Source: Phlegmacium glaucopus (lineage: Eukaryota > Basidiomycota > Agaricomycetes > Agaricales > Cortinariaceae). Taken from it: a stretch of DNA of 14,015 bases. The stretch lies in contig MU130557.1 of the NCBI GenBank assembly GCA_015039465.1, positions 1-14,015 on the forward strand, read 5' to 3'. Below, piece after piece: positions 8,144-14,015 of this stretch (position 1 is the first letter of the stretch; every line of letters starts with the position of its first letter). Position numbers and translations under genes: made by a program. Below the pieces are notes generated by a model that worked only from the letters and a program-made list of their open reading frames with translations, did no database searches and was not told where the DNA came from.

Positions 8144-11074
8144 CAATGGAAAGCACAGCGTTCGCCCACCTCATCTCGTGTTTGATGGATAGTTGAGCTC
8201 ACAGATAGAGATTGCTGAGCGAATATGGCAACGACCATACCAGGGAACACGAATATTGGGGTGAAGATGATGATAACAACAAGTTTAGTGAGCATCGATA
8301 TCCTGATTTCATTCAGTATCACAAGTTGCAAGGGTATAGGGCCATCGATAGCACATATATCTTGTGTACATCGAGCAATTATTCTTACATATCATGAATT
8401 TTTAAGTGATTAGTTATGTTTCCTGAAAACTCACCTAAGGGTGCTTCCCAAAACCGAATCAATCAATGAAGCACTGACCCTCCTCGATGCTCTGAGAGTT
8501 CCATAAATATAGAAGATATGCGACACAGTGTAAATGGTAACCATTGTAGAGAATATAGGAGAATACTGCACGAGATAGCTGATTTTGAGAAATATTGCAA
8601 TGTTTTGACGTACGAGTAAGCTCTTGCTTCATGAGGGCGGTATGAGTGGTGTAGGTGACCAACATCACAATAGTTGGGATCATGTTACTGTAAAGCTTTG
8701 AGTACTTTTTGAAGAAAACGATAGCGCAATCAGAGACACTTACCTCATGATCCAATTCAGTGTCTCTAGCACCTAGCATATGATATATTAAAGACAGGCA
8801 GATGGAATGAAAATTTTATTCTGCCAACCTTAAGCTTCCGTAACCAACCAAGTTCATCATTTCGCTTTGCCCGAATCCTCTCCGACGTCCTGCGTTCCCA
8901 CCCGAAAAGCTTCATCATTCATAGGACATTGACAGCTGCGAATATAAAAGCTCAACCATCTGAGTGGGGGGTGCGCGCGATGTACCTCAGGCTTCTGTAA
9001 CATCTTGCACTCGGTCATTCATCTTGAATGTGAAAAATAATGTCAGTCGGGATGGGGAATAGAAACACTAGATGCCACGATACCATTTTCATCCTCTGAA
9101 CTTGTACGTCTTGAATTATTTTGGCGATATATCCGGGTACCGGAAACAAGAGAAGCATCGTAGCGAGACCAACGAGGGCACTTGCAGCATGAGAAAAGTT
9201 ACTCTTTCAAATCGGAGTAGGAAGGCAGGCTGACCTCCGTCCAAGTACTTTATATAAAAATATGGTGCACAGGAGTGTTTGAAATGGGACATGTAAGACT
9301 TGTAGGAGCATCAGACAATAAATTCAAACTCGAACGAAAGGATTGAAAGTGTACTGAGCAAGAGGAAGTCACGGCCATCAACAATATTGCCTAAATCTGT
9401 GGTCATCAGATTGTTGATTTTACCGATGAGATTTTGTGCGTTCGTTTTGCCCTTGCTTGCTGACTTAGCACTCGTCCCTATCCTTTCCCTTTACACAAAC
9501 CTTCGGAGGAATCCCGAGATAGGCACATCGAAAGGATCATATATTCCACACCTGCCATGAAGATGTGTAATTATTGATTGCGAAATTTGACTGCTAACTC
9601 CCAAACTCACGAAAAACATGCATTAAACCAAAGAACGAGTGTCTCCGTTTAGCGCCACAGTATAGATCCAGATGCTATATCAAACTCAGCACGTGCTTTT
9701 AGTTGTATCAAAGATAGAGATATACCAGAAAGGCGTCCTTCGTGAGCCTTCGTGATATGTTTGGAGTAATCCGGGTCTGAAAGGGGAGGAAGTTGATCGG
9801 ATCGCAAATGTGGAACCCGACAGCCTAGAAAGAATTTACGAGGAATAAACAGTGGAATTACTATCACGGCCGTCAACGTGATGATACTGAATTTGACCCA
9901 AAACATGTAGCCTTCCTGGAGATCTTTCGGTTCTTCGGTAACCGTGAATGTAGCAAGTGGCCTGATATCTCTGTAGAGGTAAACTCCAAACACACTCAAC
10001 AAGACTAGGATATTGCATCGCGTCGCCGAAACACTCCAGTCCTTCACAGTAACAGATACGATGGCCATCACAGAGGAGGGAAACTAGAATCGTTTATGAT
10101 CAGGCGTTACAGAACGAACGAAAAGGGATTCACGAGTGAAAGCCTCCCGACGCCCGACGAAGACGCGCTTAAAAGGTGTGCCGGCCATACCTGGGTGATT
10201 TTTCTGGCACCCAAGCAAGGATTTCACGGAAAGAGCGAAGAGAACGAGACATCCAAGTGAACGCGCCACCATGAACAAGTAAATCGTCCATCTACTGTGA
10301 CTTTTCACCTCGTTATTTAGTGAATGGGAGAATATGGTAGTCATTGTATCTAGGGCTGCCAACCGGCCCCGTCCTGGACGGTTCACGGGTACCGTCTCAC
10401 GGTGACGGATGCCGACCCGACGAGATTCAAAACTTGAATATTCACGGCCGTGTTTCAACGGTCCGTGAACCGTCTTTACCCGTCTCAAGACGGCCGTGGA
10501 CGGCCGTACACGGGTAGCGGGTGTATACTGAACGAGAAATGCAAAAAAAGTCAATTTATTCAAAAATCGTGTTAATATTTCCCTCTCAAATAAATCTGGG
10601 AAGTCAGGGGAGCTATTCTCCGACCTATTTACACCAATTATTAGTGCTAAAAAACAAATTAAATATAAATTAAATTAAATATTTGGCTTCAGTCCCAACA
10701 ATTTGGTCATCAACCAGCTTAATTGTGGGTTTCATAGAATTTTTATTCCAGATTACATATTCTGTAGCTTTGTAGACATTTTTAACTGTGCGAATATTTC
10801 AAGTAAAATGAATTTTCTCCTTGTTTTACCGTGTACGGCCGTCACGGCCGTCTTTATACCGTACCCGACCCGACCGACCTTTGGATTTCAAAAAAGACGG
10901 CCGTCTGTACACGGACCGTCACCCGTCACTGGGTTGATTTTAGACGGCCGTCCCCGTGGACGGGACGGTTGGCAGCCCTAATTGTATCAGCCAAGGGAAT
11001 CTCAGTCTCAACGAAGCCACTTCCAGGTTTCCGGAAAGTATTGGTCAGAACGCGAAGGGGACCAACCACGAATC
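8143..11074 (-). pseudogene. ABCC (MRP-type) transporter relic lacking both NBDs
   Basis: Minus-strand remains of a fungal ABC exporter with many short introns. In gene order: FRKPGSGFVETEIPLADT (11048-10989, then the MITE), HSRWTIYLFMVARSLGCLVL (about 10300-10240), intron 10190-10084, then NILVLLSVFGVYLYRDIRPL and GYMFWVKF...PLFIPRKFF with RVPHLRSDQLPPLSDPDYSK (10083-9726; the about 40 residues usually between these motifs are missing). Next GAKRRHSFFGLMHVF (9674-9611), NLIGKINNLMTTDLGNIVD (about 9430-9374), ALVGLATMLLLFPVPGYIAK (about 9180-9120), RVQDVTEA, MKLFGWERRTSERIRAK (about 8918-8868) and IPTIVMLVTYTTHTALMKQE (8704-8620). TMD2 pieces follow: IFYIYGTLRASRRVSASLID (to 8435) and RIIARCTQDICAIDGPIP with FTPIFVFPG (8385-8215). 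Damage includes a TGA between AVNVL and MMKLFGWE, a lost donor near 8990, frameshifts, NBD1 absent between TMD1 and TMD2, and everything after TMD2 cut off at 8143. No Walker motifs are present. Confidence 0.85.
10343..10988. mobile_element. hAT-type MITE with perfect 8-bp TSD (MITE 2)
   Basis: The element is 10351-10980 (630 bp), flanked by identical ATTGTATC copies (10343-10350, 10981-10988). Ends are TAGGGCTGCCAACCG and its complement CGGTTGGCAGCCCTA. Both subterminal regions are crowded with the palindromic motif ACGGCCGT, in about seven copies (for example near 10443, 10490, 10499, 10836, 10844, 10898 and 10943), and with ACGGG/CCCGT runs; the centre (about 10545-10810) is A/T-rich. TSD length, TAGGG-type ends and subterminal repeats fit hAT. 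No transposase is encoded. It differs from MITE 1 in ends and motifs, so a different family. It lies inside the ABCC relic. Confidence 0.93.
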
Positions 11075-11228
11075 AGACAGAAAGCTGAGAGGCGTGAAAT
11101 GAAGTCTAGTTGTGAGAAACATAATGGATTAGGTAGAGAAGACTTGCGTCAAGTTGAATCCCTTCACTTTAATCTGCAACAAGAAGCTTATTCTGGTGTA
11201 TTGTCCCCAACTGGAGGCATCCATCGTG

Positions 11229-11420
11229 TTACTGTATAGTGTAGGTGGAATTCAGCATCCATTTTAATCCTGTTGAAAGGTACATACAAGGAAGCAGACC
11301 AGTGACAGATACGATCACGACAATCCATCGTTTCCTTGCTGGTGTGAAACGCTGGTAGACCTCTTCATGGATCAAAGTCTTGGATGACAGAAATAGCGTC
11401 TCTTCTGAGTCGGTCGTCAT
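11229..11420 (-). pseudogene. Probable MFS transporter N-terminal fragment
   Basis: On the minus strand an open frame from ATG 11420 reads MTTDSEETLFLSSKTLIHEE, then VYQRFTPARKRWIVVIVSVTG and LLP, and stops at 11229. A short acidic/Ser tail, then xYxRFTPxxKRxIVxIVS and a hydrophobic first helix is the usual start of basidiomycete drug:proton antiporters (MFS, DHA1-like). The remaining eleven or so helices are absent. LNST near the end resembles the loop after helix 1, suggesting an internal deletion. It lies just upstream of, and on the same strand as, the ABCC relic. It could instead be an unrelated chance frame. Confidence 0.42.
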
Positions 11421-11760
11421 GGTGGACAAAAAAACAACCTTGGTTTTACGAGTTTGAACGTTATACATGGTTACTAGGAGCATTCAACGTGCCACCAACT
11501 TGAAAGCTGGATTGAGGTTTCTTTGCCAGCCAGTATAGTTAGAATACCCCGTCAAAGACGGAGGAGCGAAATGTCAAAATGTACCGTCATAGACCCAGCA
11601 GCGGACTAAGCTGATGCTGGGAATATGTCTGTCATTGACCGATAAGCTGATGCCCCTACACATATGGGGGGTAATGGGTGCAGGTGAGCACTAATCGGGT
11701 ACCCGAACCAATTATCTACTCAAAAATTAGCCAGAAAGCGGTTTCTGGCTGGGCGCTCGG
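11421..11760. other. Intergenic, no gene seen; short hairpins
   Basis: No coding sequence is recognised. TAAGCTGATGC occurs twice (about 11608 and 11642). A KpnI-type palindrome sits in ATCGGGTACCCGA near 11696-11706. AGCCAGAAA (11729-11737) and TTTCTGGCT (11742-11750) form a perfect 9-bp stem with a 4-base loop, ten bases before the foldback element starts. Confidence 0.55.
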
Positions 11761-13339
11761 CTAGATCGGGTGATTACCCACGAAATCACTGGCAAAATGT
11801 GTTAAGTTCACCGAATTAACCAGCCGGGGTCGAGTACATGTATGTCATTCCGATTGACCCAGTTTAAAAGTCAGGTTAATTTTTAGACCCCGGGTTAGCC
11901 TCCAGTAAGTTTATCATTTCAATAGGTTTATGACTGGCTCAAAAAAGTTAAAAAATTCTTAAGACGGTCGAGTTAGCCAGCCGGGGTCGAGTACATGTAT
12001 CACATTTCGGCTGAGACAATTTAAAGTTAGGTTAATTTTTAGACACCGGGTTAGACGTTGACTAAGTTTATTGTGTCAATAAGTTTATGACCGGCTCAAA
12101 AAAGTTAAAAAAATTTCTAACACTCCCGAATTAGCCAGCCGGGGTCGAGTACATGTATCACATTTCGGCTGAGACAGTTTTAAAGTTAGGTTAATTTGTA
12201 GACACCGGGCTAGCCGTTGAGTAAGTTTATTGTGTCAATAAGTTTATGACTGGCTCAAAAAAGTTAAAAAATTTCTAACACGCCCGAATTAGCCAGCCGG
12301 GGTCGAGTACATGTATCACATTTCGGCTGAGACAGTTTTAAAGTTAGGTTAATTTGTAGACACCGGGCTAGCCGTTGAGTAAGTTTATTGTGTCAATAAG
12401 TTTATGACTGGCTCAAAAAAAGTTGAAAAATTTCTAACCCACCCGAATTAACTAACCGGGGCCGAGTATATGTAACACATTTCGGTTGAGACAGTTTTAA
12501 AGTTAGGTTCTTTTTTAGACTTTTTGGAGTCCAGTCATAAACTTATTGACACAATAAACCTACTCAACGGCTAGCCCGGAGTCTACAAAATAACCTAACT
12601 TTAAAACTGTCTCATCCGAAATGTGATACATGTACTCGACCCCGGCTGGCTAACTCGGGCGTGTTAGAAATTTTTTAACTTTTTTGAGTCAGTCATAAAC
12701 TTATTGACACAATAAACTTACTCAACGGCTAGCCCGGTGTTTACAAATTAACCTAACTTTAAAACTGTCTCAGCCGAAATGTGATACATGTACTCGACCC
12801 CGGCTGGCTAATTCGGGCGTCTTAGAAATTTTTAAACTTTTTTGAGCCAGTCATAAACCTATTGACACAATAAACTTACTCAACGGCTAGCCCGGTGTCT
12901 ACAAATTAACCTAACTTTAAAACTGTCTCAGCCGAAATGTGATACATGTACTCGACCCCGGCTGGCTAATTCGGGTGTGTTAGAAATTTTTTAACTTTTT
13001 TGAGCCAGTCATAAAGGTATGGACACAATAAACTTAGTCAACGTCTAACCCGGTGTCTAAAAATTAACCTAACTTTAAAATTGTCTCAGCCGAAATGTGA
13101 TACATGTACTCGACCCTGGCTGGCTAACTCGACCGTCTTAAGAATTTTTTAACTTTTTTGAGCCAGTCATAAACCTATTGAAATGATAAACTTACTGGAG
13201 GCTAACCCGGGGTCTAAAAATTAACCTGACTTTTAAACTGGGTCAATCGGAATGACATACATGTATTCGACCCCGGCTGGTTAATTCGGTGAACTTAACA
13301 CATTTTGCCAGTGATTTCGTGGGTAATCACCCGATCTAG
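11761..13339. mobile_element. Foldback element: inverted arms of 158-bp tandem units
   Basis: The left arm (11761-12520) carries five units starting at CCAGCCGGGGTCGAGTACAT or variants (11820, 11977, 12135, 12293, 12452), spaced 157-159 bp. The right arm (about 12521-13339) carries five units in reverse, with matching boundaries at 12649, 12807, 12965, 13123 and 13280. The outermost 216 bp of each arm (11761-11976 and 13124-13339) differ by one base. Inner units are more diverged but keep pairwise markers. No protein is encoded. Long terminal inverted repeats made of subrepeats are the hallmark of foldback (FB-like) elements. No convincing target duplication is seen at the ends, so a palindromic satellite is the alternative. 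Confidence 0.8.
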
Positions 13340-13346
13340 AGTGTTT

Positions 13347-14015
13347 TAGCGGACTTGCGGTCGGTCTTGTACAAAAGAACGACAAAAAGCCTATTATAGG
13401 ACTCTTGGTCGGTCTTTTGTGTAAAAGACCGACCAAAAGTCCCCTATAGGATTTGTGGGTCGGACTTGCACAAAAGACCGACCATAAGTCCACTATAGGA
13501 CTTGCGGGTCGGACTTGCACAAAAGACCGACCATAAGCCCACTATAGGACTTGCGGGTCGGGCTTGCCACAAAAGACCGACCAAAAACCTATTATAGGGC
13601 TCGTGGTCGGTCTTTTACAGACGAGACCGACCAACAACCCAAAATAGGGCTTACGGGTCGGTCTTGGTAGAAAAGACCAACCATAAACCCACCATAGGGC
13701 TTACGGTCGGTCTTTTCCGTCAAAGACCGACCATAAACCCACTATAGGGCTTACGGGCTTACGGGTCGGTCTTACACAAAAGACCGACCAAAACCTACTA
13801 TAGGGCTCGTGACGGGTCCTTTACACACAAGACCGACCAGCAACCCAACATAGGGCTTGCGGGTGGCCGTCGGTCTTGGTAAACAAGACCAGCCATAAGC
13901 CCACCATAGGGCTTACCGGTCGGTCTTTTCTGTCAAAGACCGACCATAAGCCCACTATAGGGCTTACGGGCTCACGGGTCGGGTCTTACACAAAAGACCG
14001 ACCAGGACCCCATAG
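13347..14015. repeat. Satellite of about 50-bp hairpin units, runs off window
   Basis: About thirteen tandem units of 49-56 bp. Each contains an inverted pair GGTCGGTCTT...AAGACCGACC around a variable 5-8 base loop, followed by a second dyad of the TAAGCCC-ACTATA-GGGCTTA type, so stems alternate along the array. Units at about 13600, 13650, 13701 and 13750 are most like those at 13806, 13856, 13912 and 13963, giving a higher-order period of about 206-213 bp. It begins within ten bases of the foldback element and continues past the window end. Confidence 0.9.

Noticed and set aside
10084..10563. Minus-strand 159-residue frame as one gene
   Set aside because: Its first half is MITE 2 sequence and its last part is an unspliced ABCC intron (10190-10084). 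Only the middle (about 10191-10350) is genuine ABCC coding remnant.
10703..11239. Three overlapping plus-strand frames (10703-10981, 10831-11088, 10982-11239)
   Set aside because: They lie over the MITE 2 end and the antisense of the ABCC relic; Arg/Pro-rich translations come from the ACGGCCGT repeats.
13281..13520. Minus-strand 79-residue frame
   Set aside because: It spans the foldback end and the satellite; the periodic sequence reflects tandem repeats, not a protein.
13347..14015. CRISPR array
   Set aside because: Spacing of about 50 bp with palindromic parts looks superficially similar, but whole units are repeated with no unique spacers, and the genome is clearly eukaryotic.
1..14015. 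tRNA or rRNA genes, telomeric repeats, autonomous transposase or reverse transcriptase
   Set aside because: Reading both strands showed no cloverleaf-like A/B boxes, no TTAGGG runs and no transposase or RT motifs. A weak, divergent example could have been missed by eye.

Overview
The window looks like nuclear DNA of a mushroom-forming basidiomycete (Agaricomycetes). The reasons are short GT-AG introns of about 40-65 nt, a member of the large F-box/LRR-like family typical of these fungi, relics of SURF6/Rrp14 and of a fungal ABCC transporter, and many small non-autonomous transposons. All family names come from reading translations against remembered family features; no database was searched.

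Layout. Positions 1-565 hold a 19-25 bp minisatellite, a hairpin and unexplained sequence. Positions 597-2893 (copy A) and 6281-8143 (copy B) are two diverged direct copies of one block. Each holds a decayed F-box/LRR-like fragment joined to the 3' half of a SURF6 gene, each with its own frameshifts and deletions. Copy A is also split by a probable solo LTR (2054-2620), and its SURF6 tail continues to about 3075. Between the copies lies the only nearly intact protein gene, an F-box protein (3632-6090, one 53-nt intron). A 718-bp hAT-type MITE (4907-5624) interrupts it, yet both halves stay open and in phase.

Positions 8143-11074 (minus strand) hold a ruined ABCC (MRP-type) transporter. Several membrane-domain exons are readable, but both nucleotide-binding domains are missing. 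A second hAT-type MITE (10351-10980, perfect 8-bp target duplication) sits in it. A probable MFS-transporter N-terminal scrap follows (11229-11420, minus).

The right end is all repeats. A 1.58-kb foldback element (11761-13339) has arms built of about 158-bp tandem units and nearly identical outer ends. After it comes a satellite of about 50-bp hairpin-forming units with a higher-order period of about 210 bp, running off the window end.

The region reads as a transposon- and repeat-rich accessory tract with at most one gene likely to work. No operon or pathway is present. The main biological question is whether the MITE in the F-box gene has killed it or is spliced out as a new intron.
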